NCBI RefSeq assembly: GCF_900240975.1
Contig: NZ_LT968775.1
Location: 1,426,001 to 1,490,000, forward strand
DNA from: Mycobacterium sp. 4858
GTDB lineage: Bacteria > Actinomycetota > Actinomycetes > Mycobacteriales > Mycobacteriaceae
Length of the DNA stretch: 64,000 nucleotides
Direction: 5' to 3'
Shown: positions 34,731 to 64,000 of the stretch, in pieces
Position numbering within the stretch: the stretch's first letter is position 1
How the letters are laid out: every line of letters starts with the position of its first letter
Program-made: the position numbers and the translations under genes
The notes under the pieces: generated by a model
Seen by the model: the letters and a program-made list of their open reading frames with translations, nothing else
Database searches by the model: none
What the model was told of the DNA's origin: nothing

Positions 34731-36524
34731 TCAGCCGCGGTCGGCGCGCGACTCCTCGGGTGTCCAGGCCGCCGGCTGACCCGGGTGGCCGGGGAACAGG
34801 AAGTCGATGAAAGCCGCGGCCGTGGGCTGCGGTTCGTGGTTGGCCAGCCCCGGCCGTTCGTTGGCTTCGATGAAGGCGTACTCGGCGCCGGTGACGTCGG
34901 GCACCAGCAGGTCGATGCCCGTCACGGGAATGCCGATTGCCTCGGCCGCCGTCACCGCGACGCGGCACAGTTCGGGATTCACCACGGCGGTGACGTCGTG
35001 GATGGTGCCGCCCTGGTGCAGGTTGGCGGTGCGGCGCACGCGAAGGCGGCTGCCCTGGGGCAGCACGTCGTCCAGCGCCCAGCCCGCCTCGGCGACCGTC
35101 GCCTCGGTGAGGTCGTCGAGCGGGATGCGGGACTCGCCGCCGGTGGCCGCGGAGCGCCGCCGGCTTTCGGCCGCGATCAGGTCCCGGATGCTGTGCTCCC
35201 CCGTCCCGATGATCTCCGGTGGCATCCGCAGCGCGGCGGCGACCACCCGGCCGTCGATCACCACCAGCCGAAGGTCGTCGCCCTGCACCCGCTGCTCTAT
35301 CAGCACGTCCGGGTATTGCTCACGCGCGCGGGCCAGGGCGTCGGCGAGGTCTTGCGGACCGTTCTCGGCGGTCACGCCGACGGTGATGCCCTTCCCCTGT
35401 TCGCCGCGGGTCGGTTTGACGACCACCTCGCCGACCTCGGTGAGGAAGTTGTAGTCGCCTTCGTCGAACGTGGCCAGGCGGGCGCGCGGCACCGTGATGC
35501 CCGCCTCGGAGACGAGGCGGCGCGTCCGGCGCTTGTCGTCGCAGCGGCACATGGCGACCGCCGAGGTGTACTCGGACAGCGATTCGCGGGTCACCACGCT
35601 GCGGCCGCCGTGGGTGAGTCGCATCTCGCCGGTCTCGGCGTCGAGCACCTCGACCCAGATGCCGCGGCGCAGCGCCTCGTCGGCGATGATCCGCGCGTAG
35701 GGGTTGAGGTCGTCGATCGTCTCAGGCGGCGGGCTGAACAGCGGTTCGTTGATCGCGTTCTTGCGCTTGATCGCCAGCACCGGGACGCGGCGGAAGCCGA
35801 GCTTCTCGTACAGGCCGATGGCGGCGACGTTGTCGTGCGCGACCGACAGGTCCATGTAGGCGCGGCCCGCGTTGCGGAAGCGCTCGGCCAGCGCCCGGGT
35901 GAGGGCCGCGCCGATCCCGGGCAGCCCGGCCGCGGGGTCGACGGCCAGGGTCCACAGGCTCGACCCCTGCTCGGGATCGGAGAACAGCAACTCGTGGTCG
36001 ACGCCGGTGACGGTGCCCACCACGGCGCCGTCCGCGTCCCGCACCGCCAGCAGATAAGTCACGGCCGGCACGTTCAGGTGGTTGTTCCAGATGACGTCGA
36101 CACCGGCGGGCACCATGCCGCAGCGCACGTAGACCCGGTTCATCGCGTCGGCGTCGACCGGGTCGTTCAGTGTCCGCACGGTGATGCCCAACGGCGGCGC
36201 CGACAGGTCTTCCGGCGCGGTGTCGGCGAAACGCAGGCGATAGGTGTGACTGGGGTCGATGAAGAGCTCCGTCGGCGCCTCGGCCACCACCACGTGGGAT
36301 TCGCGGGCGTAGATACAGATGTCGCGGCGCCCGGGGCCCTCCCGGCGCAGCGCCTCCACCAGCTGCTGGGAGTCAGCGAACGTCTGGCCGAAGATGAGCC
36401 GGCCCCAGCCCAACTCGAGCTCGACATCCTTGGCCATCGCCTCCACCAGCTCCGGCGGCGAGGCGTCGTGCAGGCCCATCGTGATCGCCTCGGTGTGGTC
36501 GCCGGGGGGATCGGCCACGGTCAT
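34731..36524 (-). CDS. ngg: N-acetylglutaminylglutamine synthetase (GNAT-ATP-grasp fusion)
   Basis: A 597-residue bifunctional enzyme of the osmolyte N-acetylglutaminylglutamine amide (NAGGN) pathway. ATG 36524 forms an ATGA overlap with the asnO stop. Residues about 95-260 are a GNAT acetyltransferase fold, with acetyl-CoA loop GLPGIGAALTRAL near residue 200 and a YEKLGFRR end. Residues about 300-590 are an ATP-grasp ligase, with GEQGKGI near residue 373 and FIEANERPG in the metal-binding end. The protein acetylates glutamine and joins a second glutamine; AsnO then amidates it. The asnO-ngg pair is diagnostic for the pathway, known in Sinorhizobium and Pseudomonas under osmotic stress. Confidence 0.9.
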   Translation of the reverse strand: MTVADPPGDHTEAITMGLHDASPPELVEAMAKDVELELGWGRLIFGQTFADSQQLVEALRREGPGRRDICIYARESHVVVAEAPTELFIDPSHTYRLRFADTAPEDLSAPPLGITVRTLNDPVDADAMNRVYVRCGMVPAGVDVIWNNHLNVPAVTYLLAVRDADGAVVGTVTGVDHELLFSDPEQGSSLWTLAVDPAAGLPGIGAALTRALAERFRNAGRAYMDLSVAHDNVAAIGLYEKLGFRRVPVLAIKRKNAINEPLFSPPPETIDDLNPYARIIADEALRRGIWVEVLDAETGEMRLTHGGRSVVTRESLSEYTSAVAMCRCDDKRRTRRLVSEAGITVPRARLATFDEGDYNFLTEVGEVVVKPTRGEQGKGITVGVTAENGPQDLADALARAREQYPDVLIEQRVQGDDLRLVVIDGRVVAAALRMPPEIIGTGEHSIRDLIAAESRRRSAATGGESRIPLDDLTEATVAEAGWALDDVLPQGSRLRVRRTANLHQGGTIHDVTAVVNPELCRVAVTAAEAIGIPVTGIDLLVPDVTGAEYAFIEANERPGLANHEPQPTAAAFIDFLFPGHPGQPAAWTPEESRADRG

Positions 36525-38326
36525 GCCACCGGACCCGTGATGCCATGCCGTTGCAGCCAGAGTTCGAGCAGGGCGATCTGCCACAGTTCATTGCCGCGCA
36601 GCGGGGTCAGCTTACTGTTGGGGTCGGCCAGCAGGGCGTCGACGGCCTCGGTACGGAACAGGCCGCGCTCCTTGGCCACCGGCGCATACAGCGCGTCGCG
36701 CACCATGTCGAGGTAGGGCCCCTCCAGGTGGGTCAGCGCCGGGACCGGGAAGTAACCCTTGGGCCGGTCGATGACCGCCGAGGGAATCACCCGCCGCGCG
36801 GCCTGTTTGAGGACGCCCTTGCCCTCGTGCGCGATCTTCAGCTCCGGCGGGCAGGTCGCCGCCAGCTCGACGAGCTCGTGGTCGAGGAACGGCACCCTGC
36901 CCTCCAGACCCCAGGCCATGGTCATGTTGTCGACCCGTTTCACCGGGTCGTCCACCAACATCACGGTGGTGTCGAGCCGCAGCGCGCGATCGACGCCGGT
37001 CTCGGCACCGGCGCGCGCGAAGTGCTCGGTGACGAAGCGCTCGCTGGGGTCGCCCGGGGCCATGATGCCCGGCCCCAGCAGGCCCGCCAGCTCCGCCGGG
37101 TCGCGGTCGAAGAAGGCGCCGCGATACTCGGCGACCGCCCCTTCCAGCGACGCCGCGGCCGGTGAGCCCATCGGCGGGTACCAGTGGTAGCCGGCGAACA
37201 CCTCGTCGGCCCCCTGGCCCGACTGCACGACCTTCACGTGGCGGGCCACTTCCTGACTGAGCAGATAGAAGGCGACGCAGTCGTGGCTGACCATCGGCTC
37301 GCTCATCGCGCCGATCGCGCCGTCGAGCGCGGGCAGCATCCGGTCGGTTCCGATGCGGATCTGATGGTGGTCGGTTTCGAAGCGCTTCGCGATGATGTCC
37401 GACCATTGGAACTCGTCGCCCTCGACGCCACCGGCCGCCTCGAAGCCGATGGAGAACGTCATCAGGCCGTGCTGGCCCGCCTCGGCGAGGAGGCCGACGA
37501 TCAGGCTGGAGTCGACCCCGCCGGACAACAGGCAGCCGACCGGCACGTCGGCGACCAGCCGGCGCTTGACGGCGACGCGGAGCGCGTCGAGCACCGCCTC
37601 TTCCCAGTCGGTTTCCGACCAGCCGGCGCGGTCGTCGTGCCGGGTGAAGTCCGGGGTCCAGTACGTGGTGGTGGTGCGCCGGCCGTCGGGCTCGATGGCG
37701 ATCAGCGACGCCGGCGGCACCTTGCGGACCCCCCGCAGGATGGTCAGCGGCGCGGGCACCACCGAGTGGAACGTCATGTAGTGGTGCAGCGCGATGGGGT
37801 CGATGCGGGTGTCCACGCCGCCGCCCGCCAACAGCGCCGGCAGGGCCGAGGCGAACCGGATCCGGTGGGCGTCCTCCGTCAGGTAGAGCGGCTTGATCCC
37901 CAGCCGGTCGCGACCGAGCAGCACCCGGCCGCTGTCGCGCTCGACGATGGCAAACGCGAACATGCCGTGCAGGTGGCTGACGAAGTCGTCGCCCCACCGG
38001 TGGTAGGCCTTGAGCAGGACCTCAGTGTCACTGTGCGAGAAGAACCGGTAGCCGTGCCCGGTGAGTTCGCTGCGCAGCTCCTTGTAGTTGTAAACGCAGC
38101 CGTTGAAGGCGATGGACAGACCCAGCTCCGAGTCGACCATCGGCTGGGCGCCGGCCTCGCTGAGGTCGATGATTTTGAGGCGACGATGTCCGAGCGCGAC
38201 ACGGCCCTGTGACCAGGCACCGGACGCGTCCGGGCCCCTTGGGGTCATCACGGCGGCCATTGCCGACACCGCTGCTACATCGGGGACCCGCCCGTCGAGC
38301 CGTACCTCCCCGGTGACTCCGCACAC
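36521..38326 (-). CDS. asnO: N-acetylglutaminylglutamine amidotransferase (asparagine synthetase family)
   Basis: A 601-residue class II amidotransferase. GTG 38326 is chosen because it puts the nucleophile cysteine at position 2 (GTG-TGC-GGA, i.e. MCGVTGEV); the ATG at 38338 would bury it at position 6. The glutaminase domain (about 2-210) has RGPDASG, AFNGCVYNY and the GRDRLGIKPLY block. The synthetase domain has SGGVDSS near residue 266 and SGQGADEVFAGY. It transfers ammonia from glutamine to the C-terminus of N-acetylglutaminylglutamine. It overlaps ngg by four bases. The region upstream is a 441-base divergent space. Confidence 0.9.
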   Translation of the reverse strand: MCGVTGEVRLDGRVPDVAAVSAMAAVMTPRGPDASGAWSQGRVALGHRRLKIIDLSEAGAQPMVDSELGLSIAFNGCVYNYKELRSELTGHGYRFFSHSDTEVLLKAYHRWGDDFVSHLHGMFAFAIVERDSGRVLLGRDRLGIKPLYLTEDAHRIRFASALPALLAGGGVDTRIDPIALHHYMTFHSVVPAPLTILRGVRKVPPASLIAIEPDGRRTTTTYWTPDFTRHDDRAGWSETDWEEAVLDALRVAVKRRLVADVPVGCLLSGGVDSSLIVGLLAEAGQHGLMTFSIGFEAAGGVEGDEFQWSDIIAKRFETDHHQIRIGTDRMLPALDGAIGAMSEPMVSHDCVAFYLLSQEVARHVKVVQSGQGADEVFAGYHWYPPMGSPAAASLEGAVAEYRGAFFDRDPAELAGLLGPGIMAPGDPSERFVTEHFARAGAETGVDRALRLDTTVMLVDDPVKRVDNMTMAWGLEGRVPFLDHELVELAATCPPELKIAHEGKGVLKQAARRVIPSAVIDRPKGYFPVPALTHLEGPYLDMVRDALYAPVAKERGLFRTEAVDALLADPNSKLTPLRGNELWQIALLELWLQRHGITGPVA

Positions 38327-38767
38327 TCCTTGGACCATACCGAAGGCGGTCGCGGCGCGCCCGTACGGCCACTGTGAAATGGATCGGCGGCGTCCGCCCG
38401 GGATTTGCCACCCGCGGGATCGGATTTGGGGCGCGGTGAGCCCCGCGACGGTTAAATCTTGGTTGCGGTGTGTTCTCGCCGTCGGAACGCTCCCGGGCCG
38501 GTCGCGACGTCCGCCCCCGCGGGTTCCGCCCGTGGGCCGGCCCCCGGACCGCCGCCTCCTGATGAAACCGACTGCCGTGCAACAGGTTCCGATCCCCATC
38601 CTGAGGCGGCCGTCCGGCGCACCCGGCCTTGAACCGCCAACCGACCCCGCGGTGCGAGACGAATTGTGTGAGCTGCGCGGTTAGCTCCGGCGAGAAACAC
38701 GCCTCGGTTCTGGTTAACGTTCAGCCACCACTGGCAACCACGGCCCGGCCGCAGATTGAGGAAGACC
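38327..38767. other. Divergent intergenic region between asnO and the DUF732 gene
   Basis: A 441-base region with no supported gene. It probably contains the promoter of the osmolyte operon to the left and that of the small secreted protein to the right. Base composition stays high in GC. No clear -10/-35 pair, inverted repeat or structured RNA was found by eye. Several GC-rich open frames cross it but have no family features. Confidence 0.45.
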
Positions 38768-39115
38768 TTGACGCGAAAGAATGCGCATCGCGGGACTTGG
38801 CCGGCGCTCGGCGCGGTCGCCCTCGCATCCGCCGCGGTGCTTTTCGCCGCGCCGGCGTCCGCCGATCCGAACGACGATTCGTTCATCGCGGAGATTCAGC
38901 GACACGGAGTCGTCGTCACCGACCGGGGCGCCGCGATCGCCGCCGGACACAACATGTGCGCCGGACTCGACAAGGGCAGGACGCCGAGCTCGCTGGTGAT
39001 GGGCGTCGCCAGGGCCACGGATCTGTCGGCCCACGAAGCCGCCTTCCTGCTCGGCGCCTCGGTGGCGTCCTATTGCCCCCAGCACAAGGCCAGCGTCGGC
39101 GCGTCGTCCTCCTGA
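38768..39115 (+). CDS. Secreted DUF732 family protein
   Basis: About 115 residues from TTG 38768, with GAGGAAG at good spacing (TTG 38756 is an alternative adding four residues). A signal peptide is evident: basic start, GAVALASAAVLFAAPASA, then cleavage before DPNDDSF. The mature domain has the DUF732 pattern FIAEIQRHGV..., with two cysteines (NMCAGLDKG and SYCPQH) that likely form a disulfide. DUF732 proteins are abundant, small exported proteins in mycobacteria without a settled function. It converges on the NRPS gene with 18 bases between the stops. Confidence 0.85.
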   Translation: MTRKNAHRGTWPALGAVALASAAVLFAAPASADPNDDSFIAEIQRHGVVVTDRGAAIAAGHNMCAGLDKGRTPSSLVMGVARATDLSAHEAAFLLGASVASYCPQHKASVGASSS

Positions 39116-39133
39116 GCCACCGCGTCGAATTCG

Positions 39134-42100
39134 CTAACCGGCGCGCTCCCCGGACACCTTGTCCTCCCGCGACGCCGCCGCGCGCTGAGCATCCTGGGCC
39201 AGCTCGAGCCGGCGCTCGGCGAGCACCAGCAAACGCCTGAGCCGCTGTCCGTACAGACCCACCGACTCGCTGGTCAACATGTCGTCATGCCCGCACTCGA
39301 CCGAGTACATGAGGATCTCGCCGGACACGTGCGGCCGCCAGGACCGCGACAGGAAGGCGCTGCGGTCGCCCCCGTCCTGCGCGGCGGAGAAGACGGTGAT
39401 GTCCCCGGTGAACACGCCGGGCCGGTGAGCTCGGTAGCGTTCGACGTTCTTGCGGAGGTTGTCGGCGAGGAGGTCGAACAGCCGCCCGGATCGGGAGGCC
39501 TCCGGCAGCTGGCCCGCACCGAGGGCCTCTTCCGGCGGGGCCGCTCCGTCGTCCATGGTGGGTTGGGCGTCGAGCAGGATCAGCCGGGCGACCACGCACC
39601 CGCGCCGCTGCAGCTCGACCGCCACTGCGTGTGCGACGACCCCGCCGAACGACCAGCCGAGCAGGTTGTAGGGCCCGGACGGGTAGGCCTCCTGCAGCCT
39701 GTCGGCGTAGACCTCCGCCATCTCCCGGATCGACCGCGGTTCGCGTTCGGCGCCCGCACGCACCTGTTGAATCCCGATGATCGAGCAGTCCAGGTAGGTG
39801 CCGAGCACCTGGTACGGCCAGCTCACACCGCCCGCGGGGTGGATGCAGAACACCGGGATGCCCGCGCCCCGCTTGAGCGTCTGCACCGGAACGACGTCCT
39901 GGCCGGACGAGGTGTCCGTGGCCAGTCGCCGGCTCAGGCTTCGCACCGAGGGCGCGTCGAACAGGGTGCGCACCGCGAGGTCGACCGACAGGTCGGCGTT
40001 GATGGTGGCGATCAACCGCATCGCGGAGATGCTGTCGCCGCCCAGGTCGAAGAAGGAGTCGTCGACGCCCACCCGCTCGACGCCGAGCACCCGGGCGAAG
40101 ACGCCGGTCAGGATCTCCTCGGTGGCGTTCGACGGGGCCCGGTACGCGCCGCCGGTGTATTCCGGTGCCGGCAGTGCGCGGGTGTCGAGTTTGCCGTTCG
40201 GTGTCAGCGGCAGCGCGTCGAGCCCCAGCACGGCGCTGGGCACCATGTAGACCGGTAGGCGTCCGGCCAGCGTGGTGCGCGCCTCGGCGGGGTCGGCGGT
40301 CCCGGTGATGTAGCCGACCAGCCGCTTGTCGCCGGGGCGGTCCTCGCGGGCGATCACCACCGCCTGGTCGACGCCGTCCAGCCGGACCAGGGCGGCCTGG
40401 ACCTCACCCAGTTCGATGCGGTAGCCGCGGATCTTGACCTGCTCGTCGGCGCGGCCCACGTAGACCAGCTGCCCGTCGGCGCCCCATCGCACCAGGTCAC
40501 CGGTGCGATACATCCGTGTGCCGGGTTCGCCGAACGGGCAGGCCACGAACCGCGACCCGGTCAGCCCGGGCCGCCCCAGGTAGCCGGTGGCCACCCCGGT
40601 GCCCGCCGCGTACAACTCGCCGACCACCCCGGGCGGCACCGGCCGCAACCAGGCGTCGAGCACGAACAACCCGGCGCCGGCCACCGGCGAGCCGATCGGT
40701 GGCGCCCCCGACCCCGCGTTGAGCGGGGCGCTGATCGCCACGCACATCGTGGTCTCGGTGGGGCCGTAGGCGTTGACCATCACCCGGCCCGGCGCCCAGC
40801 GATCGACCACTTCGGCGGGGCAGGCCTCCCCCGCCATCACCAGTGCCACGCCCTCGAGGCCGGCCGGGTCCAGCATCGCCACCGCCGACGGGGTCTGGGT
40901 CAACACGCTGACCCCTTCATCGACCAGCAGGGCGCCGAAGTCCCGCGGTGAGCGCACCACCGCCTCGGGCACCACCACGACGCGCCCGCCGCGCAGCAGC
41001 GGGGCGAAGATCTCCCACACCGACACGTCGAAGGCATACGAGTGGCATTGGGTCCAGACACCGGGGGCGGGCAGGCCGGCGTCGAGCGAGCCGATCAGCC
41101 GGGTCACGTTCTGATGGGTGACCGCCACGCCCTTGGGCACGCCGGTGGTGCCCGACGTGTAGATGAGGTAGGCGACACCGTCCGCCGCCGGCACCGGCAA
41201 CGCGGTGTCCGGGCAGCCGCCGATTCGCGGGTCTTCGATGTCGATGACCCGGACGTCGCACCCGTCCAGCCGCGACCGCAATCCCCCGGTGGTGACCGCG
41301 GCGACCGGCACGGCATCCCCGACCATGAAGCCGATGCGGGCGACCGGGGCGGCCGGGTCGACCGGCAGGTACGCCGCTCCCGTCTTGAGCACCGCGAGGA
41401 TGGCCACGATCGCCTGCGCCGAACGCGAAAACAGCAGCGCCACAGACTGCCCGGGGCCGGCGCCCTCCGCGGCCAGCAGATGGGCCAATCGGTTCGCCGC
41501 CTCGTCCAACTCCCGGTAGGTCATGGACACGCCGGTCCAGCTGATCGCCACCGCGTCCGGGCGGTGCGCGACCTGCGCGGCGAACAGGTCCACGATCGAC
41601 GCCGGCGCCGGCTCCGGCCGGGTCAGCGCCGCCCGATTGCCGATCGCGTCCAGCCGGGCGTGTTCGGGCCCGTCGAGCAGGTCGACCGAGGAGAGCCGCC
41701 GGGCCGGGTCGGTGGTCATCGCCACCAGCACCCGCTCCAGCCGGTCGGTCAGCGCCCCGATGGTGCGCCGGTCGAACACGTCCGCGTCGTATTCCACGCG
41801 GAGGCCGAGCCGGTCGCCGGACAGGGCGGCTTGCATCGTCAGCGGGTAGTGGTTGCGCTCGAAGACGTCGAAGTCGGTGATGGACAGCTCGTGGTTGACC
41901 GCCATCGCGGACGTTTCCAACGGGTAGTTCTCGTAGGCGAACAGCGTGTCGAACAGCTTCTCGTGGCCGGTCAGCCGGTGGATTTCGCTGAGCGACAGGT
42001 GCTCGTGCTCGAGGGTGTCGGTGTGCGCGCCCTGAAGCTGGTCCAGCAGGTCCGCCGTGGTTGTTGCCGGGGTGATGTGCGCGCGCACCGGGATCGTGTT

Positions 42101-43020
42101 GATCAGCAGGCCCACCATCGACTCGGCCCCGGCCACCTCGGCCGGCCGGCCCGAGACCGTGGTGCCGAACGCGACGTCGTGATTGCCCGTCAGCCAGATC
42201 AGCAGCTGCGCCCACGCGGCTTGCAGCACGGTGCTGACCGTGGTCTGGCGGGAGCGGGCCAGCTCGGCGATCGCCCGGGTGGTGTCGGCCGAGACCGCGA
42301 ACGTCTCGAGGCCCCGGGCGCCGGGCTCCAGGTGGTGCGGCGGCGCGACGAGCGTCGGGGTGTCGAAGCCGGCGAGCACCTCGCCCCACGCGGACCGCGC
42401 GGCGTCCAGGTCGCGTTCGGCCAGCCACGTGACGAATCCGCGATACGGCGGCGGCGGGGCCAACCGCTGCCCGGTGAGGCTGGCGAAGGTCTCGTTCACC
42501 AGGATCGGCACCGACCAGCCGTCCAGCACGATGTGGTGAATGGTGAGCACCAGCCGGTGCCGGTTGGCCGCGGTGCGGATCATGGCGACCCGGAAGGCGG
42601 GTTGATGGGCGACGTCGTAGACCGCGGCGCGTTCGGCGGCGCACAGGTCCCGGAGGCGGTCGTCCTGGCCCTCGCCGTCGCCCCCGCCTTCGGCGAGTTC
42701 GACGTACCGCCATGCCATCGCCGGGTTCGCGGGGACGATCTGCACCGGTTCGTCGGGCCGGTCCCAGAACCGGGCGACCAGGTGCGGATGCCGGTTCACC
42801 ACGGTCTGCACGGCATCGCGCAGCCGGTCACGATCGAGCGGGCCGACGACGCCGATGTCCAGCTGCACCACATACAGGTCGCCGGAATCCTGGCCGCCCC
42901 GCGTGGTGGTGGCGTGGAAGAGCAGTCCCTGCTGCAACGGTGTCAGCGGTAGCACGTCGGCGATCGGGGCTTGCCGCTCGAGCTCGTCGATCTGCTGCTG
43001 GGTCAACCGGGCCGGCAGAA
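39134..43020 (-). other. NRPS module 7 (terminal): DCL-type C-A-T-TE
   Basis: C7 has [10 protein letters not shown] after an E domain. A7 (about 41600-40160) has pocket residues D-V-W-T-V-A-A-M-C (+K), identical to module 3. T7 serine codon is 40031-40033. A type I thioesterase (about 39870-39170) follows, with GWSFGG and a C-terminal His, so the peptide is hydrolysed or cyclised off rather than reduced. Confidence 0.82.
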
Positions 43021-45609
43021 TGTCCGACGGGGTCAGCCCGCCCCCGCCGGATCGCACGAGGGCGCAGATGCCGGTCAGCGCCTCGAACCAGAGCCGGCTC
43101 AGCCGGCTCACCTGCGTGCGGTCCAGCACCGACGGAGCCCACGTCCAGTTGGCGTGCAGCTGCGGGCCGTCCTCGGTGTCGGCGGTGCCCGCGTTGAGGT
43201 CCACGGTGTGCATCAGCGGCATGGGCACCGCCGTGCTGGTGCCGGTCACCGAGGAGCCGTCCCGGGAGATCCGCCACAACTCGTCCGACAGCTCGGCCGC
43301 GGCGCCGCCCAACCGGCCCAGGTAGTTGAAGCCGATCGTCGGGTCGGGGCCGTCCAGGCCGGCCTCGGTGTTCAGGTAGCGCAGCAGCCCGTAGGTCAAC
43401 GGGTCGGGCAGCGCCCGGAGCTGTTCCTTGGCGTCCTTGAGCACCGCGCTCAACGCCGGGTCACCGGAAAGCACACGCTCCCAAGGCAATTCGCCCACCG
43501 TCAAGGAGACCGGGTATTTGGTGGTGAACCAGCCGACGGTGCGCGACAGGTCGACTCCGGGCGCGAGTTCCTCGTGGCGGCCGTGGCCCTCGACATCGAT
43601 GCCGATCGGCGCGACTTGGGCAGGGTTGGGGCCCAGGAACTCCGCCCAGGCCAGGGCGTAACCGATCAACAGGATGTCGTTGACGCCGGCATGGAACGCC
43701 GCTGGCGCCTCCCCGAGCAGCGTGCGGGTGGTCTCCGCGTCGAGCTGCACCGAGAGGTGCTCGGCGGTCTCGTACGTGTCGGTCTCGGGGCGCACGGCCG
43801 GCAGCGCGGGCGGGGTGGCCGCTATCCGCCTCCAGGCGTCGGCCCGCTCGACCACCGCCGGGGTGTGCGCGTGCTCGCTGAGCAGTGCGGCCCAGCGGGC
43901 GAACGACGTTCCACCCGGCGGCAACGCCACCGGCTGGTCGCCCCGATGCTGCGCCCAGGCGATGTTCAAGTCCTCCAACAGGATTCGCCAGGACACGCCG
44001 TCGACGGCCAGGTGGTGGATGATCAGCACCAGTTGGCGGGTGGAGGCCGCCCATAGCGCGCTCAGCATCGCTCCTTCGGCCGGCTTCAGCCGCGACCGCG
44101 CCTCGAGCACCGCCGCGTCGGACAACACCTCCACGGTGTGCAGGCAGTCGGCGGCGTCCACCGCACCCGGCTCGGGCACCGTCAGCGACCACCCGTCCTC
44201 GACACGCAGCCGCAGCATGGCGTGCCGATCCAGCACGGCCTGCAACACCGCCAGCACGTCGGCCTCGTCGGTCCCCGCGGGCGCCTCCACGACCATGGTC
44301 TGGTTGAACTGGTCGACCGGACCCTGCACGCCCTGCAACCACCGGATGATCGGCGTTGCGGGCAGTTCTCCGGTGCCCTCGTCGGTCACGCCGTCGTCGC
44401 CGTCGGCCGTTCCGACCACGCGGGCCAGTCGGGCGACGGTCTGCTCGACGAAGATGTCGCGGGTCCGGCACGTCAGGCCGGCGGCGCGGGCCCGCGTCAC
44501 CACCTGCATCGAGGAGATGCTGTCGCCGCCCAGGTCGAAGAAGGAGTCGTCGACGCCCACCCGCTCGATACCGAGCACCTGGGCGTAGATCCCGGTCAGG
44601 ATCTCCTCGACGGGATTGCCCGGGGCGCGATAGCGATCGGCGTCGGAGTACTCCGGCGCGGGCAGGGCGCGGACGTCGAGCTTGCCGTTGGCTGTCAGCG
44701 GCAGCGCGTCGAGCGCAACCACGGCGGCCGGCACCATGTACGCGGGCAGCCGTTCGGACAGGGCGGTACGGAGCTCGGCCAGGTCCGCCGACCCGGTGAC
44801 GTAGCCGACCAGGCGCTTCTCGCCGGGCCGGTCCTCACGGGCGACGACGGCCGCCTGACGCACCCCGCGGAGCTCGGCCAGCGCCGCCTGGATCTCGCCG
44901 AGTTCGATGCGGTAGCCGCGGATCTTGACCTGGTCATCGGCGCGGCCCAGGTACTGCAGCTGCCCGTCGGCGCCCCAGCAGACCAGGTCGCCGGTGCGAT
45001 ACATCCGTGCCCCCGGCCCGCCGAACGGGCAGGCCACGAACCGCGACGCCGTCAGCGCTGCGCGCCGCCAGTACCCGCGCGCCAGTCCGGCCCCGGCCAC
45101 GTACAGCTCGCCGACCACCCCGGGCGGCACCGGCCGCAGGGACTCGTCGAGGACGAACAACGCCGCGCCGGCCACCGGGGAGCCGATCGGCACCACCGGG
45201 GAACCGGGGTCGAGGGCTGCGCTGATCGCCGCGTACACCGTGGTCTCGGTGGGGCCGTAGGCGTTGATCATCAGGTGGCCGGGCGCCCACCGGTCGACCA
45301 GGTCCGTCGGGCAGGCCTCGCCGGCGACGACCAGGGCGGCCGACTCCAAGCCCCGCGGGTCCAACATGGCTGCGGCAGAAGGGGTTTGGCTCAGGACGGT
45401 GACGCGCTCCGCGATCAGCAGGGCGTGCAGGTCCTCCGGGGACCGGACCACCGCGTCGGGGACCACCACCAGGCGCCCCCCGCGCAGCAGCGCGCCGAAG
45501 ATCTCCCAGACCGACACGTCGAAGCCGTAGGAGTGCCACTGCGACCACACCCCGGCGTCCGGCAGGCTGGCGTCCGCCGACGCCATCAGCTGCGTCACGT
45601 TGCGGTGGC

Positions 45610-64000
<18,391 letters not shown>

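Overview
The window is high-GC, dense actinobacterial chromosome. The gene content points to Mycobacterium, probably a slow-growing, environmental or M. avium-complex-like species. The pointers are KstD/KshA/HsaC-type steroid enzymes, a PknE-type kinase with a thioredoxin-fold sensor, a DUF732 secreted protein, the arsR/ACR3/arsC/cadI set, a very large CtpH/CtpI-type P-type ATPase, promoters that look leaderless, and a giant NRPS. The species cannot be named from this sequence alone.

Layout. (1) 1-12.4 kb: steroid-catabolism-like redox genes (5'-truncated extradiol dioxygenase, two KstD-like flavoproteins, a KshA-like Rieske oxygenase with a small CxxC partner). A large P-type ATPase sits among them, followed by a membrane protein and an NAD(P)/FAD oxidoreductase. 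(2) 12.4-18.8 kb: metal and arsenic resistance. It holds a Tat-exported multicopper oxidase behind an ArsR-phosphatase fusion, an APC permease and a DoxX protein, then the tight arsR-ACR3-arsC-arsI/cadI operon with a readable promoter/operator. (3) 18.8-20.5 kb: a flavin-reductase-like protein, a RibD-like reductase and a small conserved protein. (4) 20.6-30.3 kb: a signalling island. Two paralogous receptor Ser/Thr kinases flank a receiver-cyclase, a histidine kinase, a cyclic-nucleotide-binding patatin phospholipase and an FHA-cyclase. (5) 30.3-38.3 kb, all on the minus strand: asnO and ngg for the osmolyte N-acetylglutaminylglutamine amide, an MFS transporter, a small membrane protein and a type III glutamine synthetase that could supply glutamine. 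(6) 38.8-39.1 kb: a DUF732 exported protein.

(7) 39.1-64.0 kb, minus strand and running off the right edge: a modular NRPS. Seven modules are visible: A-nMT-T / C-A-T / C-A-T / C-A-T-E / C-A-T / C-A-T-E / C-A-T-TE. The order predicts a peptide of at least seven residues with one N-methylated residue and D-residues at the fourth and sixth visible positions, released by a thioesterase. That differs from the reductase-released tetrapeptide of mycobacterial glycopeptidolipids. The reading frame is broken once, at a six-base C run (45802-45807) inside the sixth A domain. Three short in-frame tandem duplications lie in or beside conserved A-domain motifs. The sixth module's frame break needs checking as either a sequencing error or a true lesion.

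No rRNA, tRNA, CRISPR array, insertion sequence or phage gene was recognised.
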